64,000 bases of DNA from positions 77,864,244-77,928,243 of the forward strand of contig JAVIAB010000051.1 in the NCBI GenBank assembly GCA_032433765.1, given 5' to 3'. Below, in pieces: positions 40,961 to 52,604 of this stretch. The notes beneath the pieces are model-generated. The model ran no database searches and was not told the DNA's origin. It was given only the letters and a program-made list of their open reading frames with translations. The position numbers were made by a program, and so were the translations under genes. The stretch comes from Megaustenia siamemsis. Taxonomy: Eukaryota > Mollusca > Gastropoda > Stylommatophora > Ariophantidae. Each line of letters opens with the position of its first letter. The first letter of the stretch is position 1.

Positions 40961-41462
40961 TTAACCAAATGTGACTGCTGAACCAAATATATGTGCCAGT
41001 TGAATGGTGGTTATTACACTGGTTTAAAGTTCTTATGATTCAATCTCAGGTCGGTCCAAGACATTTAACAGGGTCCATGCTGAAAGCGGTCAAAGACTCA
41101 AAGCTGATTGTTTGTTTCGAGATCAGCCAAAAACTAAATAAGATCCTACTCCACGTCCTTGCTGTCGTCCTGGAAGCAAACTAACCCAATCTGACAAAAC
41201 GTGGAAGGGTGGGGGAGGGGGGGGAGATAGAATAGGGAAGGCAACCTACTAACTAGAAAATGTGTGCTAAAGTCGGAAGACTTAGACCAAAAAAGCGCAG
41301 ATAGCGTAGCTTGCTGTAAACTACAACGCATCAAAGCCCATTCAACATTCTTTTAAGAGCTGCAGAAAAGGTGTAGTGGTTGCGCGAACTCGGGGGAAGA
41401 GAAATACCAGCCTTATACTCTCCTGTCGAAGTACTTAGAAGAGCAACCTAAAGGTGTCACGT

Positions 41463-42000
41463 ACACTCCTATAAGGTATAGTGACAGCTTTACAAAAGAG
41501 TAACACAAGAAAATGCTGACGTTTCGGCCTACATGCGGCCTTCTTCAGAAAACGAGAACAATAACAACAAACGGTGAGGCACAGATACATATTACTACAT
41601 CTAGAATGATTAAGTATAGGAGAAGTGGACGGAGGGACAAGCGATGGGATGATGAGATGAGAAAGAGATTTGTTACATGTTAGAGGATAGGTGAAATGTA
41701 GAGATATGAAAATGTAAGTACAGAGAAATAATTGTGGATAAAAATTAGACTGAGCAGATGGCAGTCACAGCTCACGGTGGAAGATGGCAATCAAATTGCT
41801 GTGTTCACTTTCTGTGCGGTTTCGCTTTATGTTTTTTGGCGTGTGCTGAGACTGCTATGATGGGAACTACAGCTACCTTTCTCTATTTTGGAAGATGAGA
41901 TAGTAATTCGAATGATTCCACTGGCACGGGCGGTTGGGTAATTATGAATTTTAATTTGTTTGCAGTGATACTGGGGCCAACCATAACCAAAGGTTAGACT
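41463..42000 (-). mobile_element. repeat with hammerhead-like segment, possibly Penelope-type
   Basis: On the minus strand, 41570-41490 contains CTGAAGAAGGCCGCATGTAG, then GGCCGAAACGTCAGC: a CUGANGA core, a GGCC/GGCC helix II and a GAAAC-GUC end, the conserved parts of a hammerhead ribozyme. Minimal hammerheads of this kind are known from Penelope-like retroelements. Helix I is poorly supported. The upper part (41825-41985) matches 530-715 near the window start. No reverse transcriptase is visible. It lies in intron 1 of copy D. Confidence 0.45.
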
Positions 42001-42347
42001 TGAGGTCCGACGAGTTATGAGGCACTCAAGCGTGACACAGGTAAGAACTCGAGGTTGTAAAAGTGATTAGGCTAAGCCGACATAGCCCAGAGGTCATAGG
42101 TGATAATTTGGGTAAAATGAGGGACAGGTGTTGATGAAGACGAGCCAGCCAGACATTGTGTAGACACAGTGGCAATAGGTGATAGCTAATTTGGGGAAGT
42201 TATTGTCAGCGAGAAAAAAACACTTACCTCTCATTCACTTCCAAATGCTGTAAATAGTGCAGTAAAGTTTACTACTTTGCATCCACTACCGTATATTATG
42301 TTACTAGGTACCACTCTTTGTATCGTTATATTGTAACAAATACTTAC

Positions 42348-42417
42348 TTTGACCAAAATCAAATTGACAGCTGACAACTGCCACAAAGACAAAGAACAAG
42401 AAAACAAGTCTTGACAT
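42348..42417 (-). CDS. copy D exon 1: signal peptide
   Basis: ATG at 42417; 23 residues beginning MSRLVFLFFVFVAVVS and ending QFDFGQ; donor GTAAGT at 42347; phase 1. The hydrophobic core is retained, with L5V and A12V relative to B and C, and a VL to DF change near the end. Confidence 0.85.
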
Positions 42418-42610
42418 GGTGACAACATATATTTATCTGTTGTAATATTAAAGTATACTTCGTTAGTGTTCTACATATGTTCGAGACAGCGTCATCTGCA
42501 ACCAGCAAACTGTTCTCATCCTATGATTGGATAAAGCGATATGGTAATCACGCAGAGAAGACTAATTATGCTTGTGAAGAGTGAATCACATGATGCCATT
42601 TAACGTACGC
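42418..42610 (-). promoter_or_regulatory. copy D promoter block, degenerate
   Basis: The AGATGGCGCTGTC core has one change (AGATGACGCTGTC, 42497-42485). The TATA-like box is altered to ATGTAGAACAC (42479-42466), and no CACGTG is found. Expression of copy D may therefore differ; this is inference. Confidence 0.5.
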
Positions 42611-42637
42611 GTGAATATTGACCCAAAAAAATCACAC

Positions 42638-42745
42638 ACACACATACATATATCACACACACATACACTCACATAATACAATCGAACACAGAAATGTACA
42701 TATGCACACCCATTTACATACGCACACCTATACACACACGCATGC
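42638..42745. repeat. CACA/CATA-rich simple sequence
   Basis: Short irregular CACACA and CATACA runs in the 5' flank of copy D, equivalent in place to the microsatellites of A and B. Confidence 0.85.
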
Positions 42746-42999
42746 ATACATTTTTTTGTACATATACTTTTTTTTTTACCGTACGTATTACTGCTTTTTT
42801 AATTTATTTATCTTGTTAACTATTTAACAAATCATGGTTACACTGTTTCATACTCATGTTTCATTTAAAATCCAGCTTAAAGTAAATATATAAACACATT
42901 TGTCCAAATTTAAAAGCCACTCTGGATTTTTATTGTTTATTTATTTGAGGCAACACACGTTAATGATTAATTCAAAATAAATAAAATAAACAAATATCG

Positions 43000-43088
43000 T
43001 TCTAGAACCTTTGATTTCCACTTTGCTACTTAAAGATATCGGCGCCATATTCAGCATTATCGCATGGCTTCAACATTGCCTCAACTGC
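43000..43088 (-). other. copy E terminal 3'UTR exon, without AATAAA
   Basis: The acceptor CCACAG ends at 43089, followed by GCAGTTGAGGC. The position of the AATAAA in B to D now reads CTTTAAGTAGC. The match to the family is clear through GATATCGGCGCCATAT. Confidence 0.55.
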
Positions 43089-43239
43089 CTGTGGATAAAT
43101 AAAGCAGGTAAGCAAAAAAAAAAGTCTGAAGAAAAAAAAAAAATAAGCAAGGAAAGTCTAAGGTAAAATATTCAAGCAAAGAAATTCAAAAGAAAACATT
43201 GAGTCTAGGAAATTCAAAGCGAAAACCCTCAATTAAATA

Positions 43240-45180
43240 AAGTCAAAGACAAGACATTCAAGCTATGAATGTCAAATATAAAGCAATCAAATATAAAAGG
43301 TCAAAGATAAAACACTCAAGCTATGAATGTCAAATATAAAGCAATCAAATATAAAAGGTCAAAGATAAAACACTCAAGCTATGAATGTCAAATATAAAGC
43401 AATCAAGTATAAAATGTCAAATATAAAGCAATAAAGTATAAAATGTCAAATATAAAGCAATCAAGTATAAAATGTCAAATATAAAGCAATCAAGTATAAA
43501 ATGTCAAATATAAGGCAATCAAGTATAAAATGCCAAATATAAGACAATCAAGTATAAAATGTCAAATATAAAGCAATCAAGTATAAAATGTCAAATATAA
43601 AGCAATCAAGTATAAGATGCAAAATATAAGGCAATCAAGTATAAAATGCCAAATATAAGGCAATCAAGTATAAAATGTCAAATATAAAGCAATCAAGTAT
43701 AAAATGCCAAATATAAGGCAATCAAGTATAAAATGCCAAATATAAAGCAATCAAGTATAAAATGTCAAATATAAAGCAATAAAGTATAAAATGTCAAATA
43801 CAAAGCAATCAAGTATAAAATGTCAAGTATAAAGCAATCAAGTATAAAATGTCAAATATAAGGCAATCAAGTATAAAATGCCAAATATAAGACAATCAAG
43901 TATAAAATGTCAAATATAAAGCAATCAAGTATAAAATGTAAAATATAAAGCAATCAAGTATAAAATGTCAAATATAAAGCAATCAAGTATAAAATGCAAA
44001 ATATAAGGCAATCAAGTATAAAATGCCAAATATAAGGCAATCAAGTATAAAATGCCAAATATAAGGCAATCAAGTATAAAATGCCAAATATAAAGCAATC
44101 AAGTATAAAATGCCAAATATAAGGCAATCAAGTATAAAATGCCAAATATAAGGCAATCAAGTATAAAATGTCAAATATAAAGCAATAAAGTATAAAATGT
44201 CAAATATAAAGCAATCAAGTATAAAATGTCAAATATAAAGCAATCAAGTATAAAATGTCAAATATAAAGCAATCAAGTATAAAAGGTCAAATATAAAGCA
44301 ATCAAGTTTAAAATGTCAAAGATAAAACAATCAAGTATAAAATGTCAAAGATAAAACAATCAAGTATAAAATGTCAAAGATAAAACAATCAAGTATAAAA
44401 TGTCAAAGATAAAACAATCAAGTATAAGATGCCAAAGATCAAACAATCAAGTACATGTATAAAATGTCAAAGATAAAACAATCAAGTATAAAATTTCAAA
44501 TATAAAGCAATCAAGTATAAGATGCCAAAGATAGAACAATCAAGTATAAAATGTCAAATATAAAGCAATTAAGTATAAAATACCAAAGATAAAACAATCA
44601 AGTATAAAATGTCAAATATAATGCAATCAAGTATAAAATGTCAAATATAAAGCAATAAAGTATAAAAGGTCAAATATAAAGCAATCAAGTATAAAATGTC
44701 AAATATAAAACAATCAAGTATAAAATGTCAAATATAAAGCAATCAAGTATAAAATGCCAAATATAAAGCAATCAAGTATAAAATGTCAAATATAAAGCAA
44801 TCAAGTATAAAATGTCAAATATAAAGCAATCAAGTATAAAATGTCAAATATAAAGCAATCAAGTATAAAAGGTCAAATATAAAGCAATCAAGTTTAAAAT
44901 GTCAAAGATAAAACAATCAAGTATAAAATGTCAAAGATAAAACAATCAAGTATAAAATGTCAAAGATAAAACAATCAAGTATAAAATGTCAAAGATAAAA
45001 CAATCAAGTATAAAAGATCAAATATAAAGCAATAAAGTATAAAATGTCAAAGATAAAACAATCAAGTATAAAATGTCAAATATAAAGCAATCAAGTATAA
45101 GATGCCAAAGATAAAACAATCAAGTATAAAATGTCAAATATAAAGCAATTAAGTATAAAATGCCAAAGATAAAACACCCA
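43240..45180. repeat. 29-bp minisatellite in last intron of copy E
   Basis: About 65 copies of a 29-bp unit with the words AAATATAAAGCAATCAAG and TATAAAATGTC, in several variant subtypes (GGC, AAGC or AAAC before AATC; TGCC or TGTC). The beginning shows the transition from the family seed (CAAAGATAAAACACTCAAGC) into the array. It is the largest of the orthologous-position arrays. Confidence 0.95.
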
Positions 45181-45529
45181 AACAAAGAAAGTTGAAGATA
45201 AAATCACTCTATCAAATAGTATCAAGACAAAACATTTAAACAGATCGACTGATGTATGAGAACAACACAATGTACTTCCGTGACCATTGGTACATTAATC
45301 AGTGATGGGGTCTACTTTTTCATAGAAAAATCTCTTATATCTACAGACGGTGATCTCGCTATAGCAAGGAGATGATACCAACACTCTGCCAGCACGTCCT
45401 CACAACTAGTGGAGCCTAGAAACTGTCCAGCTGAAGACATGTTCCAGCGAATAAAAACAGTTTGTGTCTGACGATTGTCAAGAGAGAGAGATAGCTCTGT
45501 CGTTCTACAATTCTATATATATATATATA

Positions 45530-45795
45530 TTGTCCTTTCGAGCCGAAGATGGCACATAGGGTAGAACCACAATCTCAAAAACAGAAACCTTGCGTGCCAA
45601 AATGGCGCATATTGCAGAGATCACTGCTCTAAAATTTATGGCTCTGTTTCCATAACAATACATTTTACAACGACAGCTTGTCAAGCCATCGATCAATCTC
45701 CTTAGTCGCTTCTTACGACATGCCTGAAAGGTCACAGTGTCACTAATCTTTACTTCCCTCATAATGAGGCCCCGGTAACACACAGGAATTCTATA
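45530..45795 (-). mobile_element. SINE sharing its 3' tail with LINE-d
   Basis: On the minus strand this short element contains GCATGTCGTAAGAAGCGACT, a word of the type common in invertebrate SINEs, and ends CTTCGGCTCGAAAGGACAAT followed by a TA run. The ends of LINE-d (35482, 40562) read CTACGGCTCGAAAGGTCAAT. A shared tail is how SINEs recruit a partner LINE. Confidence 0.6.
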
Positions 45796-46639
45796 AATAG
45801 TCAATGTTTTTTTTTTGTTGCAAGCTTTGGACAATAACAACCAAAGAAGAATGTCCAGGATACGATAGGTAATTGAGAAATGAAAAAAAAATATATAATA
45901 AATTTTAATTTTATAAAATTTTAATATAAAAAATATAATAATCTAACAAGTAAAATGGTTATAATCAAGAGAACAGATTAGCTATTTAAAAAAAATATTG
46001 CAAGCAAAATTATTTGGAAAGTTGAGACAGTACGAGAGATAGTTTGATACATAAAGATACAGAATATCAGAACATAAGACAGGCCTAACTAGGATTGTCA
46101 TTAATTGTCAGGTTTGTCATCACAACACTCCAGGAAATAGTTGCTGTCGGTTTTAGCAGATGGGAAAATATGTAGACCGATGATTTCAGCTGCTAGATGA
46201 TTCTGCAAACATCTAACTCCTCTAATAGGCTACTGTTCCTACGAGATAATCAATGTGTGTGTATTCGAAATGGCTACAATAAATCTGAAGAGTGCAACTT
46301 CACTGAGAGGACACGCCATTTCTAACATCCAATTGCTGAAGCCCTTTAAGTTATCGCCTCTGTTCCTGTCAATCATCCTCACAGTCGACAACGACTTATC
46401 TTGCCTCTGATGAGAATAACGATGTGGTTTGTGGAGCGTGTCAAGTATAAAGTTGATACAAGAGAAATGTTTGCCGAGAGAAGTAGATGTTAACGTAAAG
46501 TAAAAAAAAAAAAAAAAAAACACTGACCTCATAATTGTGTTGATGATAAAAGACTACTATTATAAATACCCATAAAAACTTGACCGATAATAGAAGTCAA
46601 ACATTTCCTTTAGGGCCTTGTACTTACTTTCTGTGGGCC

Positions 46640-46770
46640 TTACAGTGTGTTATCTATTTGACAATAATCCCCTGTGTAACCGTCGGGGCACAAGCAGTAT
46701 GGAATGTCCACTGGTGAGGTACAATAACCGCCATGTTGGCACTCAAAGTTGACGCACGGGTTTCTGCTAA
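46640..46770 (-). CDS. copy E exon 2: secreted EGF-like peptide
   Basis: With exon 1 at 48761-48692 it encodes a 66-residue secreted peptide. The acceptor TTATTACAG ends at 46771, the donor GTAAGT is at 46627, and the stop is 12 nt before the exon end at 46628. Without the splice, the frame is open well upstream into intron 1, which could mislead gene callers into a longer product. Six EGF cysteines with the family spacing; patches SRNPC, CQHGGYC and YCLC. CPDGYTGDYC matches the EOGT consensus, with an extra acidic residue. The tail QIDNTL has no sequon. Of the clearly complete genes this one has the most altered signal exon. Its receptor or target is unknown. Confidence 0.87.
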
Positions 46771-46984
46771 CTGTAATAAAGCAATACTGAGTTTCTTCAA
46801 ATAATTTAAAGAAGAAACGATAGAAAATCGTAGAAGTTTGTGGGTGAAGGGAGGGGATTGACGATTTGTTGGAAAAAAAAAACATTGTTTGATTATTTTT
46901 AATTAATATGAGAACTAATGAGGCGCGACAATAATGAGACGTTATATGACACGAACATTCAGAAATAGTTGCATATGCATTATT

Positions 46985-47160
46985 ATTGTCATCAATTACT
47001 CTATGCCTGCAGGCGAAGGTGGCCATGACGCTTCACAACTTTCTGTATCTACAGTTGTTATTTAGTTTGCTGTTGGCCTAATAATCAAGTTACAATTGTA
47101 TAGAATCGTGCTTCACTCTTTTCATTCTATATTTTTCCATCGCTGTGTCTAAAAAAAAAA
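46985..47160 (-). mobile_element. LINE-c 3' fragment, short
   Basis: The words TCATCAATTACTCTATGCCT and CGAAGGTGGCCATGACG fit the LINE-c 3' end in the same place, relative to the EGF exon, as the fragments in copies B and C. Confidence 0.5.
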
Positions 47161-47174
47161 ATACCAGCGGATCC

Positions 47175-47760
47175 CTTCGCATTCTTCTTCTTCTACCTTT
47201 CAACTCCCTGTGGAGCATAGGTCTTCAACAAATACTTTCCAAGCCGTTCTGTTTCTCGCTATTCTTTTAATATCATTCCATGTCTTCCCCATCATCTTCA
47301 TATCTGCTTCCATCTGTCTTCCCGAAGAATATTTTGGTCTTCCTCTGTATTTTCTTTCTTGAGGATTCCAAAAAAAGGGCCTGTTGTGTAATACTCTCAG
47401 TTGGCTTCCGCAGTGTGTGTCGTATCCAGCGCCATCGTCTTTGCTGTATCTCTTTATCCACTGGTATTTGACTGGTACATTTCCATAATTCTATGTTAGT
47501 GTTTTGTACTGCCATTTCCATCTTTTTATTCTGCGTAAGCATCTATTAATGAAGGTCTGTATCTATCTATTTTTCGTTCGCCCGAAGTATTGTCTATATC
47601 TGCAATGTCGTTTCTTGTATAAATTTTACTGTCTTTTGTAATTCTTGCGAAGGTCTGTATATTTAGGATTGTCATTTTTTTTTGGTCTCCATGTTTCACA
47701 GCCATATAATAAGAGTGACTTAACATTGGAGTTGAACATTTATATTTTTGTATTTATCTC
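47175..47760 (-). mobile_element. LINE-e 3' fragment
   Basis: Starts TTCTTCTTCTACCTTTCAAC on plus and matches 20848-21310. The minus frame RRRWRWIRHTLRKPTESITQ and SYYMAVKHGDQKK show the C-terminal region. It is decayed. Confidence 0.7.
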
Positions 47761-48691
47761 TTTGATTACGTGATCAAAAAAAGTATGACAGCTTTATCTC
47801 GATATGATTTTCGTATTTTAGTTTACATGAAGTTTATAAAATATGACTTATTCAAACTGTGTTCACAATATGTGCGTCAGCCATGTACCGATTAGTTGTC
47901 TGGTTTAACAATAAAGTTATCATTATATAACTCAGTCAGACCCAAGACGTTCAACAGGATCCAGGTAGGAAGCTGTTAGCGACTCATAACTGATTGTTTG
48001 GGTAGCGAGATCAGTGAACAATTAATCAAGATCCTCCTTCACATCCTGACTAACCTCTTGACAAAACGAGCGAGGATCGAGGCAACCCGCTAACTGTAAA
48101 CGCTGTGCTAAAGTCGAAAGAGTGGCACCGATAAGCGCAGACATTGTTGCTTCCTGTATAGTACAACGCCTCTACGGATATTGAATATATATTTTGGGGG
48201 ACAGAAAATTAGGAGAACTGGTCTTTGTGGGATCTTAACTTTTTCCGTACGGTACCTCTTTATCAATGCAAGGGAAGAGATCTCAGAAACAAAATTGTTC
48301 ATGGTATTAAGAATCAATCTACATATTTTTCTAACAAATAACATTATTATATACTAAGTTTTAGATAATTGAACAAGGTATTATTAGATTTCGCCAATAC
48401 CAAGATGATACAAGACATGTAAAAGAATAGGGTTTGACGACGCTTCAGACTAATCAAGTTGAGAGTGACGCACTGTGCGGCGAAACGTACGGAAAGAGTT
48501 AATAGAAGAAATAAATCTCATCCTTACACTCTCCTTTCGAAAAACCCCCAAATTATTGACTTAGCTCTCTCTCTCTCACTTACAAATGCTGCAAATAGTG
48601 CAGTAAAGCTTAATACTTTACTCTACACTACAACATATTTTATATATTTTATGAGCTACTTTCGTATCGTAATTTTGTAACAAATACTTAC

Positions 48692-48761
48692 TTTGATGAA
48701 GAACAAACTGACTGTTGACAACAGCCGCAAAGACAAAGAACAAGAACAAAAGTCTTAACAT
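48692..48761 (-). CDS. copy E exon 1: signal peptide
   Basis: ATG at 48761; 23 residues beginning MLRLLFLFFVFAAVVN and ending SQFVLHQ; donor GTAAGT at 48691; phase 1. Ser2 is Leu, and Ser-Cys at 16-17 is Asn-Ser, so the otherwise fixed Cys17 is lost. This supports removal of that region from the mature peptide. Confidence 0.85.
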
Positions 48762-48950
48762 GTTTACAAGACGTATTTTCTCTGTTGAATGATAAAAGTC
48801 CGATCTGTTAGTGTTTTAAATGTGTTTGAGACAGCGCCATCTGTAAGTGACAAATTATTCCCATCCTGAGATTGGATATAGCGATAAAATAATCACACAG
48901 GGCAGACTAATTAAGCACGTGACCATTGAATCGCATGATGCCATTTAAAG
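48762..48950 (-). promoter_or_regulatory. copy E promoter block
   Basis: TATA-like CATTTAAAACAC (plus 48811-48823), AGATGGCGCTGTCTC (48842-48828) and CACGTG (48916-48921), as in copies A and B. CA-rich simple sequence follows at 48990-49055. Confidence 0.65.
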
Positions 48951-49085
48951 TAATTGTAAATTTTGACAAACTAAAAAGAGAAAAAAACAAACACGCGCAC
49001 ACATACAACACACATATGCACACACACAATTCACACACAAAACAAGGGCACAAAGCGAACATACACATGTATGTTATGTTATGTA

Positions 49086-52000
49086 ATGTTCTAAGGCAGT
49101 TCAGTGTTGACTCTGGCAACTCCTGCGGCGCAGTTGGCATCAAACTGTTCTTGCCCTGCTAGACCGTTGGATCGCTCGGCTGCGTGGAGTGAAGAAACAT
49201 GTTGCATGGGCAACAACTTGTCTCTTTCTTTTTCTGCCCAAGCTCGCGCCCTGGAGAGGACACTCCAGAATCGCCATTTTGGTGTCGACAGGTTACCATC
49301 CACACCTGCCACACAAGTGAAACCAACAATTAAGAAACTCAACCAAAGTTTGGTTGCTGGAACGTCCGCACACTGCAAACTGATAATTTGTAAAAACTTA
49401 TCTGACAATTTGCGTGATATAAACGACGCCAGAAAGACAGCCATAATTAATAATGAACTGAAAAGACTTCAGGTGGATATAGCCGCACTTCAAGAGACGA
49501 GTTTGGCAGGATCAGGCATGCTGAACGAGGCGGACTACGTCTTCTATTGGCAAGGAAAGAGCAGCGACGATATAAGAGAACACGGTGTGGGATTTGCTGT
49601 GAACAAATCTCTAAAAGGTCTGGTTACACTCGGTCAGAATGCATCAGAGCGGATACTAACACTTCGCCTCAATACAACAGTAGGACCGATTACCCTTATA
49701 AGTGTATACGCTCCAACCGTGTGCTCTTCATCTGAAATCAAGGACAATTTCTACGGAGAAAATTTGACAGAAGTCATGGAAAGTATACCAGGACAAGAAA
49801 AATGGGAACATCTCCGCAACGTCATCTACAACAACGCGGTTAGCATCTTTGGAAAACTGACACTTAAGTCTCACGATTGGTTTGAAGCCAACTCCCATGT
49901 TCATCATCATCAAGTACCGGGCCTAGTGGTGTAGGTGATCATGTCTCTCCACAACATTCGATCTCGGCAGCTATTTATCATTTATGTTGTTGACCTTCTG
50001 CCAAGCCATTCTCTTAAGCTGTCTGTTATTTTTTCTTTTTGCTTCCCTCTATCTCTTCGTCCCTCAATTTTCCCAGTTGTTACAATATATTCCAGTTGTT
50101 CTCTTCTCATTACATGGCCAAAAAATGATGATTGTCTCTTCCTAACATTGGAAATTAGCTCTCTTTTTATGCTTTCTAAAATGTTGATTATTTCTTGGTG
50201 CTTTACTTTGTCAAATGCCTTGGTGTAATCTATGAAACATAGGTATAGATCTGTTTTCACCTCTATGGCTCTTTCTACTAAAGATCTTATGATATAAATG
50301 GCATTGCCTGTTCCTTTATCTCTAACAAAACCACACTGTTCATCGCTAATTTCTGGACTGATTTTGTTTCGCACTCTTCGCATGATGGTTCTTAGTAATA
50401 TCTTAGTCATATGACGCATAAGGCTTATTGTGCGATGATGATCGCATTCAATCGCACCCGATTTCTTTGGTAGGGCTATGAATATTGATTTGAGCAGGTC
50501 GTCTGGTATATATCCGCTGTTGTAAATATCATTCATGTTATGACACCCGTAATCGAAGCTAAACGCGCGGCCTTCTTAGATCACAAGCGCGCACCTAATG
50601 TAAATGCTCTGCAGGCTATTAAAATGACCAGAAACAAAGTCCAGGAAACAGCTCGAAGCTGTGCAAATGAGTACTGGCTCCAGCTTAGCGACAGCATCCA
50701 GACTGCATCTCAAACTGGAAATCTAAAAGTAATGTATTATGGCATAAAGAAAGCCCTTGGACCAACAAAATACACTATTGCCCCACTAAAGACATCCACT
50801 GCGGAGAAAATAACAAACAGGGGAAATAGGATGGAAAGATGGGTGGAACATTATTCTTCACTTTATTCAATAGAAAACACTGTTACACCAAACGCCCTTA
50901 ACGCCATACAATGTCCCCCACCTATGGAAGAGTTGTACATTGAATTAACCGTAGATGAACTTAGCAAGGCCATAGATAGCTTGGCCACAGGCAAAGGCTC
51001 CAGGACAAGATGGGATCCCTCCCGATCTGATTAAATTCTTCAAAAGTGCTTTGTTACATCTCCTGCTTGAAGTACTACATCTATGCTGGAAAGAGAAAGC
51101 CATTCCTCAAGATATGGGAGACTGTGATTGTAACTCTCTACAAAAATAAAGGAGATAGAAGCGACTCATCAGCATAGTCAGCAAGACCTTCCCCAGAGTC
51201 ATCTTAGGAAGGCTACAAAAACTCGCAGAACGCGTATATCCTGAATCGCAATTTGGGCTTTTGATCTGGAAGATCAACTGCAGATATGATTTTCTCTTTA
51301 CGTCTACTTCAAGAAAAATCTAGAGAGCAGAAAAAGCCTCTCTTCAACGCCTTTATCGACCTTACAAAGGCATTTGATCTTGTCAGCAGAGAAGGTCTTT
51401 TCAAAATACTTTCAAAAATAGGCTGCCCACATACTCTACTGACGCTAGTAAAATCGTTTCATGAGGATATGAAGAGCACCATCCAATACGATGGCAGCAC
51501 ATCACAACCCTTCGGCATACGCAGCGGTGTCAAGCAGGGATGCGTTCTTGCTCCAACTCTATTTGGAGTCTTCCTCGCTGTTCAGTTAAAACATGCATTC
51601 TCACATGCGAATGAAGGGAGTCTATCTACATACTAGATCTGATGGTCGATTGTTCAATATCTCAAGACTAAAGGCAAGATCTAAGGTCAGACGCTGCACT
51701 TGTCACGCAAAGTCAGGAAGAACTCCAGAGCATGGTACATCGCTTTGCGCATGCCTGCCGAGACTTCGGTCTAACAATAAGTTTGCAGAAAACTAACATA
51801 CTCGGTCAGGACGTCGAAGCAACACCTGAAATCTCTATCGACAACTACAAACTTGATATCATGCGGCAGTATAACTACCTGGAGTCCATCATCAGCGACA
51901 GACTATCTTTAGATACAGAAATTGACACTCGTATTGGTAAAGCTGCTACCACCTTTGCCCGCCTTTCTAGGCGTGTCTGGCAAAACAGCAAACTGACAAT

Positions 52001-52584
52001 TAAAACAAAAGCCGCAGTGTACAATGCCTGCATAATTAGTATCCTCCTGTATGGCAGCGAATCTTGGACAACCTATGTAAAGCAGGAGAGAAGGCTAAAT
52101 GCATTCCACATGCGATGTCTCGTCGTATTCTTGGTATCACCTGGAAGGATAAAGTGACAAACGTGGAGGTCATGACTTGCACAGGCCTCACGAAATATGC
52201 ACGCTGCACAAACAACGTAGGTCACGCTGGCTTGGCCATGTACGCCGTATGAAAGATGGCCGCGTACCGAAAGATATACTCTAAGGACAACTGGCAGATG
52301 GTAAAAGAACTAGGGGGCGCCCAAAACTTCGATTTGTAGATGTGTGTAAACGCGACATGAAGACTCTGAACATAAACCCTGCAGCCTGGGAAGACATAGC
52401 TGCAGACCGCAATCTCTGGAAACACACTTTAAAGGTTCACCTCAAACAAGAAGCAGAGAGATTCACAGAGAAAGAGAATACACGGTGAAAGAAAAGATAA
52501 GAAAAAATAGCATTTCTAGGGGCGCTGAAAAATCCATAGTCAACTATGACTGACGGAGGCTACTGTACTATACTGCACTATGTA
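49086..52584 (+). mobile_element. LINE-f with 15-bp target duplication, defective
   Basis: Flanked by ATGTTATGTTATGTA at 49071-49085 and 52585-52599. The 5' part encodes an endonuclease remnant (ELKRLQVDIAALQETSLAGS with the catalytic Glu; HGVGFAVNK; ITLISVYAP), cut off near 49890. After a nested LINE-c, RT frames continue: AFIDLTKAFDLVSREGLFKI, IRSGVKQGCVLAPTLFGVFL and IISILLYGSESWTTYVKQER. The YADD region and several frames are broken. A second copy, minus strand, is at 58107-61453. It inserted into the 5' flank of copy E. Confidence 0.8.
49898..50537 (-). mobile_element. LINE-c nested in LINE-f
   Basis: A minus frame gives an RT with an internal deletion: IFIALPKKSGAIECDHHRTI, DEQCGFVRDKGTGNAIYIIR and YLCFIDYTKAFDKVKHQEII are followed directly by the C-terminal SFFGHVMRREQLEYIVTTGK, with the FADD segment missing. 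CATGTT occurs on both sides as a possible short target duplication. Confidence 0.75.
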
Positions 52585-52604
52585 ATGTTATGTTATGTAC
52601 AAAT

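Noticed and set aside
46640..47026. A 128-residue protein with an upstream extension to the EGF domain
   Set aside because: The extension reads through the acceptor TTATTACAG and intron 1. All paralogues splice at this point and encode the signal in a separate exon.
48591..48680. A further exon 1 or coding exon in the conserved intron 1 segment of copies A, D and E
   Set aside because: The shared words (AATAGTGCAGTAAAGCTTAA) are conserved between paralogues but contain stops in all frames and no acceptor/donor pair, so they are treated as intron.
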